From Atriophallophorus winterbourni (lineage: Eukaryota; Platyhelminthes; Trematoda; Plagiorchiida; Microphallidae), in the NCBI GenBank assembly GCA_013407085.1, contig JACCGJ010001410.1:1-64000 (forward strand): DNA of 64,000 nucleotides, read 5' to 3'. Positions 36,858-48,475 of this stretch are shown here, one piece after another; positions within the stretch are counted from its first letter, which is position 1, and every line of letters begins with the position of its first letter. The translations under genes were made by a program, and so were the position numbers. The notes beneath the pieces were generated by a model. The model searched no databases. It was given only the letters and a program-made list of their open reading frames with translations, and was not told where the DNA came from.

Positions 36858-37857
36858 NNNNNNNNNNNNNNNNNNNNNNNNNNNNNNNNNNNNNNNNNNN
36901 NNNNNNNNNNNNNNNNNNNNNNNNNNNNNNNNNNNNNNNNNNNNNNNNNNNNNNNNNNNNNNNNNNNNNNNNNNNNNNNNNNNNNNNNNNNNNNNNNNNN
37001 NNNNNNNNNNNNNNNNNNNNNNNNNNNNNNNNNNNNNNNNNNNNNNNNNNNNNNNNNNNNNNNNNNNNNNNNNNNNNNNNNNNNNNNNNNNNNNNNNNNN
37101 NNNNNNNNNNNNNNNNNNNNNNNNNNNNNNNNNNNNNNNNNNNNNNNNNNNNNNNNNNNNNNNNNNNNNNNNNNNNNNNNNNNNNNNNNNNNNNNNNNNN
37201 NNNNNNNNNNNNNNNNNNNNNNNNNNNNNNNNNNNNNNNNNNNNNNNNNNNNNNNNNNNNNNNNNNNNNNNNNNNNNNNNNNNNNNNNNNNNNNNNNNNN
37301 NNNNNNNNNNNNNNNNNNNNNNNNNNNNNNNNNNNNNNNNNNNNNNNNNNNNNNNNNNNNNNNNNNNNNNNNNNNNNNNNNNNNNNNNNNNNNNNNNNNN
37401 NNNNNNNNNNNNNNNNNNNNNNNNNNNNNNNNNNNNNNNNNNNNNNNNNNNNNNNNNNNNNNNNNNNNNNNNNNNNNNNNNNNNNNNNNNNNNNNNNNNN
37501 NNNNNNNNNNNNNNNNNNNNNNNNNNNNNNNNNNNNNNNNNNNNNNNNNNNNNNNNNNNNNNNNNNNNNNNNNNNNNNNNNNNNNNNNNNNNNNNNNNNN
37601 NNNNNNNNNNNNNNNNNNNNNNNNNNNNNNNNNNNNNNNNNNNNNNNNNNNNNNNNNNNNNNNNNNNNNNNNNNNNNNNNNNNNNNNNNNNNNNNNNNNN
37701 NNNNNNNNNNNNNNNNNNNNNNNNNNNNNNNNNNNNNNNNNNNNNNNNNNNNNNNNNNNNNNNNNNNNNNNNNNNNNNNNNNNNNNNNNNNNNNNNNNNN
37801 NNNNNNNNNNNNNNNNNNNNNNNNNNNNNNNNNNNNNNNNNNNNNNNNNNNNNNNNN
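36858..37857. other. Assembly gap, 1000 N
   Basis: Exactly 1000 N, a round number that suggests a scaffold gap of estimated or nominal size. Open frames drawn across it are meaningless. Confidence 0.99.
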
Positions 37858-38030
37858 CTTAGCTTCAGTCGTCTGAGTCGCATGGCCAATGGCATATTTT
37901 CGAATCCATTAACAAGCTCAGAAACTCTCGGATATATGCGATCCAGAAGTAAGATGTCTTTTTGGAGCCACGGTGTCCAGGCTTGTTCGGCATAGTCTAG
38001 AACCGGGTGTATATATGTGTTCATCAAGTG
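37858..38030 (-). mobile_element. CR1-like LINE 3' fragment
   Basis: The minus strand gives YIHPVLDYAEQAWTPWLQKD and FENMPLAMRLRRLKL, the post-RT region of CR1-like elements. It is cut by the gap. Confidence 0.8.
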
Positions 38031-38847
38031 TCCTCGAAGCCGGTGTAATGAACGGAATAGATGTTAGAACAGGATACACGATTTGTCCTTGATCGATCTA
38101 ACTTAATAATTACCCCTCGGCCTCTAAAATATGAGGATAACAAAAGATTATGGCAGAAATCTATTTAAGAATACAGATTTATCGCTGTGCAACTATGGTC
38201 GAAACTACAGAAAGAGAAAGCATAGCCTCTCAGATGGTCAGTTAATTTGGATCAATGTTTGCGGCTAAATTATCGTTGAGTATCTGAATCGTTAGTTGCA
38301 TCACTCATGTTATCAATCGTTTCTTCGTTTCAGATTCCTATGCGGCTTTGAGAAACTTAGCAATCACGTCAAAATAGGATATTTTATAGTTGGCCAATGT
38401 ATTTAATCAAAATACCTGGCTGATCAAAGCTGGATAAATGGCTATTTTCCACGATAAACAAAGATATACATTCCGAGATCGATGCTCATTCTTGGATCCA
38501 AACAAGTAATTAATTATTATGCTTGCGATGCCAAGGTAAATATCAGTAGATAATTGCGTGTGTGGAATGAATTGATTCAAAACGAGGGACTGTCCATTTT
38601 CTTGTCTGGTTTGTGCACTCGACAGCACCGGCACAATTGAGAAACTAGATGACAGATTATGGATTGAACGCATTTAGACGAGAGGCATGATTATTAACCC
38701 AGCTAATCGATAGCAAAATGCAGATCGAGTCAGTTACGGTTACTCTGGCACAATTCTGTGAGACCAAACCACTGGAATATTGCGGATTTTTATTGCGGTG
38801 GAGGTTTGTATTATGCAAGTGATTTCGTGAGTGCATACAGAATAGCA
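38031..38847. other. 5' flank of the transporter gene
   Basis: No repeat or gene recognised. It should contain the promoter and 5' UTR of the SLC35F-type gene; no TATA element was assigned with confidence. Confidence 0.4.
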
Positions 38848-39996
38848 ATGACAACAGACTACCGGATACACGCTACTGCTAATAATCAACCTGAAAAATC
38901 AACTAACGATTCAGATACTCAAGAATGTGAAATTGCCAAGCAGCGATGGAGCAGAACAAAGACTATTTGTTGGTCACTAACTATAGGCCAACTGTTGGCC
39001 GCTTTGCAGGGTGGATCGAATATATTTTTGGCGCTACTTGTTCGAGTGGAGTTCAATCTGCCCTTGGGCGAAATGTGTTTGCAGTACGCATTGGTTTCCA
39101 TAACTTTCGGACTCATACAGCTAATAATCAGGTGCAAGCAGCGAGGATGTACGAGCTCATTGAATTACTGGAATCCGGTGTCATGTTTCTCCCATAGAAA
39201 CGTCTTCCTTTACGTTGTCACAGGTGTGATCGATATGATTTCCCACTGTTCAACATTATATGCATTCACCTACACTAATGTGACGAGCATACAATTGTTA
39301 GATGGTCTGTCTATCCCGACATCAATGCTATTAAGTTTTCTTATTCTTCAACAAAGATACTCTCTGAATCATTATGCTGGTGCTGGGATTTGCATTTTCG
39401 GATCATTATTGATGGTGATTGCGGATACCAATAGTGTTGCACCAACAAACAACAACAATTCCACAATGGCACCGCAACAAACAGCGATGCATGGAGATAT
39501 TTTAGCAATCGCTGGGTCACTTTTGTACGGCTTCTCTTGCGTTCTTCAGGAGTACACCATTCTACATTGTGGGATCATCTCAACCTTGACGTTCGCACCG
39601 CTGGTTTCCATGGTCTCATGCCTAATACCGTGTCTTATTTGGGAGCGTGAGGAAATTATTACTTTATTTCACAGTAATGCGATTCACCAAAAACCGGTTG
39701 CCGCAACGGGATGGATTTATCTTATTGGATATTTGACCACCACCTCCGTTTTCGATTGCGTCTTTGGCTTTGCAGTGATTCGTCATAGTGCAGTGCTCAT
39801 CAACCTTTCCTTGCTAACAGCCGATGTTTACGCTCTACTTGCAGGAATTGTGCTATTTCAATTGAAATTTCATTGGCTATACTTTTCGGCCACTGTGATG
39901 GTGATTATCGGATCGACGTTCTACGCAATCAAAGGAGTAAAACTCGGGGTTTCTGGTGACAAGCGCAGCGAAGAAGTGCAAACGTATGATTTGTGA
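38848..39996 (+). CDS. SLC35F1/F2-type solute carrier (drug/metabolite transporter superfamily)
   Basis: A single exon of 382 codons from the first in-frame ATG (38848, MTTDYRIHATANNQPEK) to TGA 39994-39996. The protein is hydrophobic, with about ten membrane segments. It carries the family's landmarks: a short polar N-terminus then SLTIGQLLAALQGGSNIF, TNVTSIQLLDGLSIPTSMLL (family form TTLTSVQLLDCFGIP.), HGDILAIAGSLLYGFSCVLQ with EYTI (family [21 protein letters not shown]) and VLINLSLLTADVYALLAGI (family SVNLGILTADLYSLF.G). Human SLC35F members are spread over several exons, while this copy has none. The substrate is uncertain; SLC35F proteins sit in plasma or endomembranes. A frame continues upstream to 38758 without another ATG. 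Confidence 0.87.
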   Translation: MTTDYRIHATANNQPEKSTNDSDTQECEIAKQRWSRTKTICWSLTIGQLLAALQGGSNIFLALLVRVEFNLPLGEMCLQYALVSITFGLIQLIIRCKQRGCTSSLNYWNPVSCFSHRNVFLYVVTGVIDMISHCSTLYAFTYTNVTSIQLLDGLSIPTSMLLSFLILQQRYSLNHYAGAGICIFGSLLMVIADTNSVAPTNNNNSTMAPQQTAMHGDILAIAGSLLYGFSCVLQEYTILHCGIISTLTFAPLVSMVSCLIPCLIWEREEIITLFHSNAIHQKPVAATGWIYLIGYLTTTSVFDCVFGFAVIRHSAVLINLSLLTADVYALLAGIVLFQLKFHWLYFSATVMVIIGSTFYAIKGVKLGVSGDKRSEEVQTYDL

Positions 39997-41687
39997 TTAT
40001 CACAATTGGTTGAATGCCATGCTTACATGTAATTTTTCATTTAATCGTTTTGTTTCTCATAGTTTATTTAGAGGGTGATTACGGTTACATGAAAATTGGC
40101 ATTAATAGTCAAATCGTATACCCAGTATAACAACGAAAATTTTCCTGTTTAAATGCAACATTAGCGAACGCGATACTCTTCACTGAACTGGAGTGGTTAA
40201 GTACGAAGAAGAGAGATTATCTATACCCCTAACATAAACAATCCTCGCAATCCAATCTATTTCGTAATGCGATTTATATCGAGGTTGGTGAATAGCACAT
40301 CACCATTCATCTTAAGTGTTTATGCCAAATTGAGCTGGTAGCATGTGAGGAAGAAAATCACGTAAACAATCCACAATACCATATGATACCTGAGCCGGTC
40401 ACGAAATTTCGTGGTTACACCAATGAACACGAGTTGTACGAAACTTCGGAAGAGAATACTTGGCTGTCGTATTATGGCATTGAGACGCATCGAGCCATAG
40501 ACGAGTTTGATATCAGACGGCGCAATATATATTTGCATGTTCCTTGCTAAACATTCAGGTTTGTGATAAAGCTTAAACGGGATTTTATCCCTTTTGCTTT
40601 CAATTCCGAAGAAGGAGAAGAATCGCGTATGATTAAACAATGAGTTTTTAAAGGGTTGGTGTTATGACCTTGAATAATTGGCCCTACTAATTAACAAAGC
40701 AGAATCAAGACTCACCACAGAAAAAGGAATTAGCTGTACAATACCACGGTGCGCAATCACTTACCCGAAATTGGAACTACGTCTCGTCTACAGCAATAAT
40801 AAGGTTAGAAAACTGATTGCGCGGAAGTACCGATTGAGAAAATTAGTTTCTCCAACTGTGTATTAATGTGTAAATGGTGTTGTTAATATTTAATGAATTG
40901 CGCAACTATGAATCAGACACATGGAGACTCTGGCCAGTGCTGTTCTTTGATTAGATTAAGTAATGGTGTGCACCACTTGAGATTACACCGCATGCCTAGG
41001 ACTACATTATAGACAGTTGTTTTCAGAATTATACAAAACTGGTGCCTTGAGTAACGACAAGGACTAGACTATATCCACCAATATTCCATCTCTCAATTAA
41101 TTGCAAGCACAAAATTCAGCACCGCGACTGTGGAAATGCATGGAGCAATATGATTGCTAATGAATGGTTTTCATGTTCACACTACTTATTGTTATTCAGA
41201 GCGAGCGTGGAGTACCTAGTTTGGAACCATTGCTCGGTATCAAGTATGTTTTGTTACAAAATGTATTGTTAGATTACTGCATCTTGACATAGATTACATT
41301 GATCGAATTTGAATTCTTCGGTAATGGTTTTCGAGATCACTGGAAATCAATTAACGCTTGGTCGAGGTGAAAGCGTGGACTCAATGTCAGTGGTTGCTAG
41401 GTCTGATACCCTATTCGCAGTTGCTTCAGTAAGCAGTAATGGGAGCAATAGAATTCGATACAAATTCGGGTTAGCACAGCAGTCGATATTACCCGTTTCA
41501 CGATAATCTCGACATGACTTCGTGGAATTGACGCCTTCGATACCTTTTTATCAACATTCAAAAAATTTATGGTCCTCAAAAGCACATATTTTCGCGATTA
41601 CCATAGCACAGTAAATATTCATTCATGAAAAAGAAATAGCACAATAATGTAATAGTACGTATAGTGTAGTTGAATAGTTTCCATGAG
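39997..41687. other. Intergenic, no firm gene
   Basis: The only frame of note is on the minus strand at 40640-40320 (no ATG at its start). It ends with a hydrophobic segment (HMVLWIVYVIFFLTCYQL), but without splice partners or similarity. Nothing else recognised. Confidence 0.4.
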
Positions 41688-41960
41688 TTAATATGCAGGT
41701 GTCGTCAAATCGTTATGCAACAAATAAGAGTCCAAATTTAGAATGAAAGTTTCGACGCTGGGAGCCGTTACAATAGTTTCGAGGAGGGCATTCCAAAGGA
41801 AACAGACACATACAGAATAAAAATATCGGCAACGGCTAATACGGGAATGGGGAATATGTAGTGTCGCTGAGTGGCTGCGTGTATGCTGTGGCTCATGGTA
41901 TGCAAATAAATGTTTTAAAGGACGATACGGGGTATATAATATATTGTACGTAAGTTTCAC
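41688..41960 (-). mobile_element. CR1-like LINE, extreme 3' coding end
   Basis: The minus strand gives IPHSRISRCRYFYSVCVCFL and NALLETIVTAPSVETFILNL, the usual closing block of CR1-like ORF2 (FxxRVxxxWNxLPxxVVxAxSxxxFKxxLD). Confidence 0.8.
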
Positions 41961-42179
41961 ATCACTCCGAAGGCTTCTTTGAAAAGGGATAGAGAGGCTC
42001 AGTTTTTGCGTTAGATTATGGAAACCCCTCGTGAGTTTGGTTTCACGTTAGTATATTTTATCAAGCAAAAGTATGTCCCTTTTTAAACCAGAGTCCAAGA
42101 TTTCGGTTCATGCGCTATGGCTGGAAATATGCAGAATTTCGTGGTCGTCAGCAATGTTCCAGGCGGGTTTGAAAATCCG

Positions 42180-43560
42180 TCGCAGCATAAGACGGTTTTC
42201 GAAGAAATCGTTGCTGTTTATCTAACCTGCTTACAACGTTCGAGGATTGGACCAAGGCACTAGACGAAGGACATGCTTGCTACAGCGACATTTCCGAAGG
42301 TTTCGATTGAGTCAACCAAGAGATTTTAATAAAAAGCTTGAAGCTTATGGAATAACGGGAATGTTGCTGAATTGGATAAGGGACTATCTGACTGATAGAC
42401 ACGTCCAAGTTCGCGTTGGCAGCACCTTCTCTAGAAGAATAGATGTTACAAGTGGAGTTCTGCAAGGCTCGGTGCTTGCCTCTCTTCTATTCGTTGTGTA
42501 CAATATAGTAGAGGACATTTGATGTAACTTGATACTGTTTGCCGGTGATATTAAAATATGGAAACGTGTCAGGTATGTTAATGACTCTGTGGCATTACAA
42601 CGGGATCTGTGCACCTTATTTCGTTCGTCCCAGTCAAATGGGTTACCATTTAGCCCTGCGAAATGTAAAACGCTGCGGTTTGGAAAATCTCTGCACCACA
42701 CGTATCATCTTGGCACGCAAGATCCCTTCTGGACACCGCAGTTTCAGTTAGGAGGACACCCTCCTAACGAGTTCGCAACGGAGGAAAAATTATTGTTGGG
42801 TGAGTCATGTTGTACTGCCCATGACAACCAACATCCGTCGTTCCCACTATGCACCCTCCCACGATTATCGTGTACCCTCACACGTTCGCTCTGTTGTTAC
42901 CATATAAATACAAACCATGTCCACGGTCCAAACGCACACACTGGGCGCTTGGACCTTGGACTCCCGATCAACGTCACATTCTGGTCTTGTTCTGTTTTCC
43001 TGCCTGTTGGGTTAGAAAAACGCATAGATTGATAGAACGCAACGACAGTCTCTCCTGCAATATCGACGACTCATCCATTATAACAGTGTCTTTTAACATT
43101 AAGCATGGACATCGTTGCTGGACAGTGTACAATAAAGCCTACCATATCTTGATTCTTCTAAAAAGGATATTCAACATTTTCACATCTGAAACTTTACCCG
43201 GGTTAATTAATACCCATTTACGTCCTGTTAGGGAATATTCCACCCAAGTCTGGGCACCGTGGCTGAGGAAGCATATTTAACTAGTTGACAGGACAAAGTT
43301 GGCGTCTCGTTACAGAAATTCGCCTTTCAAAGAGCGAATCTTAAAACTAAATCTACATGATTTAACCCAACGACGGATACGGAGTGACCTCCTGTTGGCA
43401 TTCAAAAGCTTGCATACTGAGAACCATCCCTTTAAACACTTGCTAAAGCCCAATGGCCTTACTCGAACACGAAAACATTCAAAGGCTTTAAGCATTCCGC
43501 ATTCTCGATTGGATATTCGTCGAAATTTTTCTGGGTGAGAATTTGTTTCATTTGGAACTT
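42180..43560 (+). mobile_element. CR1-like LINE, RT to 3' end, plus strand
   Basis: The + strand has RT pieces in changing frames: GMLLNWIRDYLTDRHVQVRV (42358-42417), TSGVLQGSVLASLLFVVYN, then LFAGDIKIWKR (about 42540), where the catalytic FADD is FAGD. Later come RPVREYSTQVWAPWLRKHI (about 43220-43277) and LNLHDLTQRRIRSDLLLAF (about 43346). Multiple frameshifts, dead. Confidence 0.82.
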
Positions 43561-43799
43561 TTTGATTGAAGAAATCACACGCTCGGAATCTATTACGGTG
43601 TTCGCTTTCTAAACTCGATGAGTATATGAGAAACCATGCGGTATGTGACTGTCCCTATTGATTTTTAAGAGATTTTCTAATTTTACTCCATAGACCTGTC
43701 ATCCTATGGTTATTGTTAAGCGTACTGCTTTTTCTACCATAAAACTTTCTGAGTACCTAGGTCCTTGGAAGCACGCTTGCAGATGACTTCACAATTCAG

Positions 43800-44125
43800 A
43801 CTGTTCTTTAGAGTCCAATATAGCTTTCCAACTCGGTCCAGCTCAAAATCATCCGCCCAAAGAGATATTGGTACTGGAATGGCTTACCAATTTGCAGCAT
43901 CTAGCATTTTTGAAAATCGAATGGTATATTATTCATTACCGGCCGTTCATGGAGAGCATCTAAATCACTTTGCAGCTGTTCACAGTCCGTAGTAGATATT
44001 ATCCGCGTTCAAATTTTAGTATCATGAGCAAAGAGAATCACCTTACATGAGAACGTCTGTGGTAGGTAGTTGATGTAAGCTAAGTACTGACCGGAGGACG
44101 AAACTTGCGGTACGCCAATAGAAGC
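43800..44125 (-). mobile_element. LINE RT fragment, minus
   Basis: The minus strand reads GVPQVSSSGQYLAYINYLPQ, then VILFAHDTKI (FADD to FAHD), a stop, and DCEQLQSDLDAL. CR1-like RT palm region, decayed. Confidence 0.7.
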
Positions 44126-44129
44126 ATTG

Positions 44130-44300
44130 ATTTCATCTTTTGTTATTCGCCGACGACATAAAGATAAGGTTTTGCATCCGGAGCCCAGAAGACCATTTGC
44201 TTAATACGCTTCACAATTGGTCGTACAATAACAAACTATCTTTCAACTTCAATAAATGAAGGCTAATGAAAGTTGGGAAGCAAGTAAATTTCACATACCA
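44130..44300 (+). mobile_element. LINE RT fragment with intact FADD, plus
   Basis: The + strand reads LLFADDIKIRFCIRSPEDHL and NNKLSFNFNK. It is a short piece directly abutting the minus-strand fragment 43800-44125, in opposite orientation. Confidence 0.65.
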
Positions 44301-44989
44301 TATAAGTTCACTTGTAAATGAAAATTGTAATGAAGAAAAAGATTTGTGTTTGGATATGTTTCAGTTTAAAAACCTCACTTCAAACGAATACTCCTTTTAC
44401 AAAAGCAACACGTGTCTTCAATCTACTCAAACGGGTGTAAGAAAATTTCGCCTAAGATATATCCCAGGATCACGAATACATGCCTAAGTTCAGTCACGGT
44501 CTCCGTAGCTCGAGAAAGATGTATAACTTACGCAGCGAATCTATCACCACTCTACAACCCTAGTTCGCAGTATCTGAAACAATCCTTATAAATAAAAGAT
44601 TTCTCACCCGAATCTGTTCGACTTTCTCTATCGACGAATCAAAGGAGACCTTATACTACTTTGCAAAATATTCTTACCCCAAAACCCTTACAGGGGAATT
44701 ATCGGACCCATGAATATAAGCTGGTGGTACCCTATTCCCGCTTAAGTTATGGGTATTTTTATTCTGTCCGTCTGTTTTACTTGCAGAAGTATACCATCTA
44801 CTGTTACTCACTCCACTAGCTTGCATTAGTTTGAAACAAAATTAAGCGAAATTTTATTGAATTATTCGTTTCGCGACTATTCATATACTTTCTTAATCTA
44901 ATTGCTTATCTTGTTTTATACACTTAGATGTCATTTTTTACCATCATGTGGTTATTGTTAAGCTTGATGCACTTTAGATCATAAAATAG
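44301..44989. other. No gene recognised
   Basis: AT-rich sequence. A 73-codon frame at 44266-44487 has no recognisable features. Confidence 0.4.
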
Positions 44990-46330
44990 CTTGAGTGTAC
45001 CCCTTTGATTCCCACGATTGCCAAGCGGTTGAGTGAAGTAACATTCAAGCCATACGAGTAACTGTCCGCTGATAACCATCTGATGCAGCTTTTGCATTAG
45101 TCGATTGTGATCAACTCGGTCAAAAGCTTTACTTATCCAGATAGAATGTGGATGCTAGTTCCTTCGTCAACCTCTTGGGTCCAGTCGTTTAACACCACCA
45201 ACAAGTTTGTTAAGCATGAGTGATATTTACGAAAACCATGCCGCGCTGCAGATAGCATATTTTGCGAATCTAAGTGATGAACTATTTTATCTGAATACCT
45301 TTTGTTTATCACTATACCACTGATTCAAGGCTCACTGAATCTGATTTTACTGGCTCCACCTGATGACGACAAACAGCTAGAAACCGGTAGTGGTGTATAA
45401 GGGATGGGGATGTGAGCACCAAAATATATTTTCTCTTTCATTATACGCCTAGAACTTTGAACATCACAGGAAGTATGGTGACAGGACGGTAGTTTGCAGA
45501 ATCTTAACGTCTACCACCCTGATAGATGAGGGAAATTATGTCTTCCACTTTGTTGGCACCACTCCTTCTATTATAGAATGTTAAGCAATTCACTTAATGG
45601 TGCACACAGTTGCTGGTCACAGGATTTCAATATTGTCGGAGTGATTCCGTCCACTCCAGGGGATTTCCTAGGGTTCATTCGACACAAATGTCGGTGTATA
45701 ATCGCTGAATTGATCTTGATCTCAGTCAGCTGTTGTGTCGCCGTTAATGGCGGTAATTTTTCAGTCGATCTAATCGTTAACTGACTAAATACTTTAGCAT
45801 AAAATTGAGCGAGAGTATCAGCTGTTTCCTTTGCTGAGACCGTAGAGCCTTCGTCAGTAAGAACATTAAATACCTCTGGTTTCACACTCGATCGAGCATT
45901 GACAATCCGATATAGCAATTTGGGATTTCCTTTCATTTTTAAAGATAGAAACCGATGGTAATTTTGCTTGTCTCTCTTGATGAGAGTGTTTACTGTGTTG
46001 CGAATTATGCAAACTTGTTGCCAGGAAGCATCGGTCCTGGTTTTTCTGTGTTGAACCCAAGCAGAGTTCATTTGACCGATCCATTTTTCGTGCGACTACG
46101 AAGCTTAAAGCGAAAGTCGCTTACCAGTCGTTCATCAACAAATCAGGAATGTTGATATATGTTTGACTGAAGTCTTTCTGAGTGCGGTGCAATGTGTTTC
46201 CATGTTGCGATAATCAAGCACTCGCCAATTTACTAACCCAAGCGCGTCACGTAATCTCACGTAGTCTATCCTTCTGAATAGTTTTGCGGACTTGCATACT
46301 CGTATCGCATTGCATAATTATTCGAAACCT
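44990..46330 (-). mobile_element. CR1-like LINE, linker and RT, minus
   Basis: From the right: linker with YVRLRDALGLVNWRVLDYRN (about 46270), then an open 166-codon frame 46071-45571 with KQNYHRFLSLKMKGNPKLLY and MNPRKSPGVDGITPTILKS (the KSPGxDGI entry block of RT). Next come LIYQGGRR and NYRPVTILPV (about 45530-45465), and HGFRKYHSCLTNLL (about 45240). Frame breaks follow the entry block. Part of the endonuclease end may lie at 46330-46500 but is not clear. Confidence 0.8.
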
Positions 46331-46895
46331 AGAACATAGTTAATATTTCGATCGAGGGGGGCAGTGTGTATCATGCTCATCTCTAAGGTTGACGTTTCTA
46401 TTGAGGCTGCACCCATAGGTGAGCGTTGGAGTTTCCAAGTGATTTTAGAACTTTGTCTTACAAGTGCTACATATATTGCGCACACCGAAAATACGTTCGG
46501 CATTTATCAACCAGTGCTTCCTCGGTCAAAGTTTTATCGGTCTTCACAGTATTTAAAGTATCAGTTTCGGCAAGCAACACATTTGTCATTACCACTCTGT
46601 TGGTTCTTTCTGTTATATAAAAAGCTTCTTCCGAATAAATGCTCTGGCCTACCATTGTGCTATCCTTTTATGAACCCTTAGTTCAATTTAACCTTGATTT
46701 GTTGCTCAGTTTGTTTTAAGCTCCCGCCATTCATCCTTTTAGTTGTTTTGAATCGTGTACCTAAATTAGCACGTACTCAATCTTGTTCTGGACAACGATG
46801 CAAATTGTCCCAAGAATTAAGGTGTCGCATTCGTATTTTAACTGCATAAATACAGTATCGCATTTATTGGCAAACACTTCTTTGGTTACGATTTA
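46331..46895. other. No firm gene
   Basis: Possibly an eroded LINE endonuclease end near 46330-46500; the rest is unrecognised. Confidence 0.35.
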
Positions 46896-46945
46896 CACAG
46901 TATGGTATGGTATGAAAGCACAAGCCTGATCCAGGCTTACACAGT
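46896..46945. repeat. ~230-bp SINE-like repeat, truncated end
   Basis: Contains GGTATGAAAGCACAAGCCTG and stops after CCAGGC. It is one of many copies. See the fuller copy at 56696-56888 for the family description. Confidence 0.75.
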
Positions 46946-46972
46946 CACTCCAATGGGGTCTTTTCCTGAAAG

Positions 46973-47175
46973 CCAATTACAAACAATACGTTCATCGTCT
47001 TTCACATTTGTTAACAAGTACGAAAACCGAAAAAATAGATAAGGACGAGAAACTTCGTGTGGCATTGCATAGACAAAGTGTGAAAGAAATCGACCAGGAA
47101 AATGTTGTACTTCAACTCAACCTAGAACAAATACGTCCCCGTGAAGATGAAGACGAACCTAGGGCGAGAACGCAA
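46973..47175 (+). CDS. Candidate coiled-coil exon, unknown gene
   Basis: An open stretch of about 67 codons between an acceptor (TCTTTTCCTGAAAG) and a good donor (CAA|GTAAGG). The peptide is charged and helical: NYKQYVHRLSHLL, KDEKLRVALHRQSVKEIDQE, NVVLQLNLEQIRPREDEDE. The heptad-like pattern suggests a coiled coil. It sits between two truncated copies of the short repeat but is not part of the repeat. No family recognised and no partner exon found, though composition and splice signals look like a true exon. Confidence 0.45.
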
Positions 47176-47189
47176 GTAAGGGCTATTGG

Positions 47190-47287
47190 TATTATGCATT
47201 AAAGCACACACCTGATCCAGGCCAAGTGCCGCACAGTCAGAGACTGCACGTGGGCTATGATACTGTCAAGTTGCCCAGGCCTAGACG
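47190..47287. repeat. SINE-like repeat, partial
   Basis: Head part only, ending after CCCAGGCCTAGAC. It begins 15 bp after the donor of the candidate exon at 46973-47175. Confidence 0.8.
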
Positions 47288-48072
47288 TAACTAGTTTGCT
47301 TGCGTTTCAACTGTACCATATTTTCATAGGTTGACTATTTGCTGTTTTCGCTGGGACATATGCGGTCAATAAGATAGGTGTCAGGGGGGAATAGAAATGA
47401 TGCACTCATTACATTGATGTCGGCTCATTGCCATCGTTGCCAGTGTGTCGAGTCATACGATCTCTGCTTCTCTTGCACCCAGTCCAGACAAGCGCACCAG
47501 GTATGAGCCCATTTTAGCGATTTGCAAACAAGGTATGAAAAGCAAGCTTAGACATGGGCTTACATGAGTGAGCTCCGGAATTATATAGAAATTGCTGGAA
47601 CCGAAACGAGAAGCGGTACCAAGAAACAATTTGTTTTAGGTATGAAACGTTGTGTATATAAGAAACCCTGATTAGCAAGATAGTGAAGCAGGGAACATCG
47701 TTGGGGAACTGTTTTGAGGGGCGTGAAGCGATATAGAGACAGATTTTGTTCACAATATCTACAAGCCAAGTCGGTAACAATTAGACGAACATACTGTTTC
47801 AAGAAGGGCAATCGAACAAAAGCTGAAGTGATTTTACATCAGTCGTTTTTCACTTATTCCTACTTCGTGTGCTGTAAAACATTCATTGAAATGTGAATTT
47901 TTCATTATATCCTAGTTGAGATACTGTGAGTTATAGGCTGAGCATGAAGTGTACAGCACCTCTCGACATGAGGAGGGATTTGCGTACCCAGATGGACATC
48001 AAAACGAGAAAAGGGAACAGCTAAAGTGGATACTAGGTTAATAAACAGGTGTTCAAATAATAATAAAAGCAG
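47288..48072. other. 3' flank of CISD3-type gene, no other gene recognised
   Basis: Only short unrecognised frames. It should include the 3' UTR of the minus-strand gene ending at 48073. Confidence 0.4.
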
Positions 48073-48172
48073 TTACACTTTCGCAGATTGAACATCGGCA
48101 CAGTTGTGGCTTCCGTCACAAAATGGGGGTTCACTGGTTTGCTTGCACGTGCACCACCAAACTTCTTTTTTC
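48073..48172 (-). CDS. CISD3: CISD3-type CDGSH iron-sulfur protein, last exon (second CDGSH domain)
   Basis: The minus-strand exon follows acceptor CATTTTGTAG and ends at TAA 48075-48073. It completes a split Glu codon and reads KKEVWWCTCKQTSEPPFCDG, then SHNCADVQSAKV. The motif C-x-C-x2-T-x3-P-x-C-D-G-S-H matches the CDGSH consensus exactly, with three Cys and one His ligating a 2Fe-2S cluster. In CISD3 (MiNT) two such motifs lie in one soluble mitochondrial-matrix protein, and its terminus (RVQKAEV) resembles DVQSAKV here. The exon with the first motif is 3.5 kb upstream on the same strand (51880-51670), with matching phase 2. Confidence 0.87.
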
Positions 48173-48241
48173 CTACAAAATGGTAGAATGATAAGGGTAT
48201 ATAACGAAAAACTACATCGTTGAGACGCAAGCGTAATGGTC

Positions 48242-48475
48242 GTATGTATGTATGTATGAAAACACAAGCCTGATCCAGACAAAGTGCCGCACAATCAGAG
48301 ACTGCAGGTGGACTCAGATACTGTCAGGTTGCCCAGGACTAGACAGACATAAAAATGGGAAACGACAGTGAGACGCCAGCGTGTTTCAGCTTGCAGCTCA
48401 GTACCTCTGGACAATCCACTTAGCACGGTGTTAGCCAGTACAGCACAAAGTACTGCACGCTAGCACATCCGTGCC
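48242..48475. repeat. SINE-like repeat, near full length
   Basis: (TATG)n at the left, then head, body and tail to CACATCCGTGCC. It lies in the CISD3-type intron, 70 bp upstream of the last exon. Confidence 0.85.

Noticed and set aside
36716..38027. Long open frames of about 390 codons on both strands
   Set aside because: They run through 1000 N and consist almost only of X. Just the right end (LINE, minus) is real sequence.
38919..39197. Frames overlapping the SLC35F-type gene in other phases
   Set aside because: Shadows of the real reading frame.
40320..40640. 106-codon minus-strand frame with a C-terminal hydrophobic segment
   Set aside because: No ATG at its start, no splice partner and no similarity recognised; kept only as a remark.
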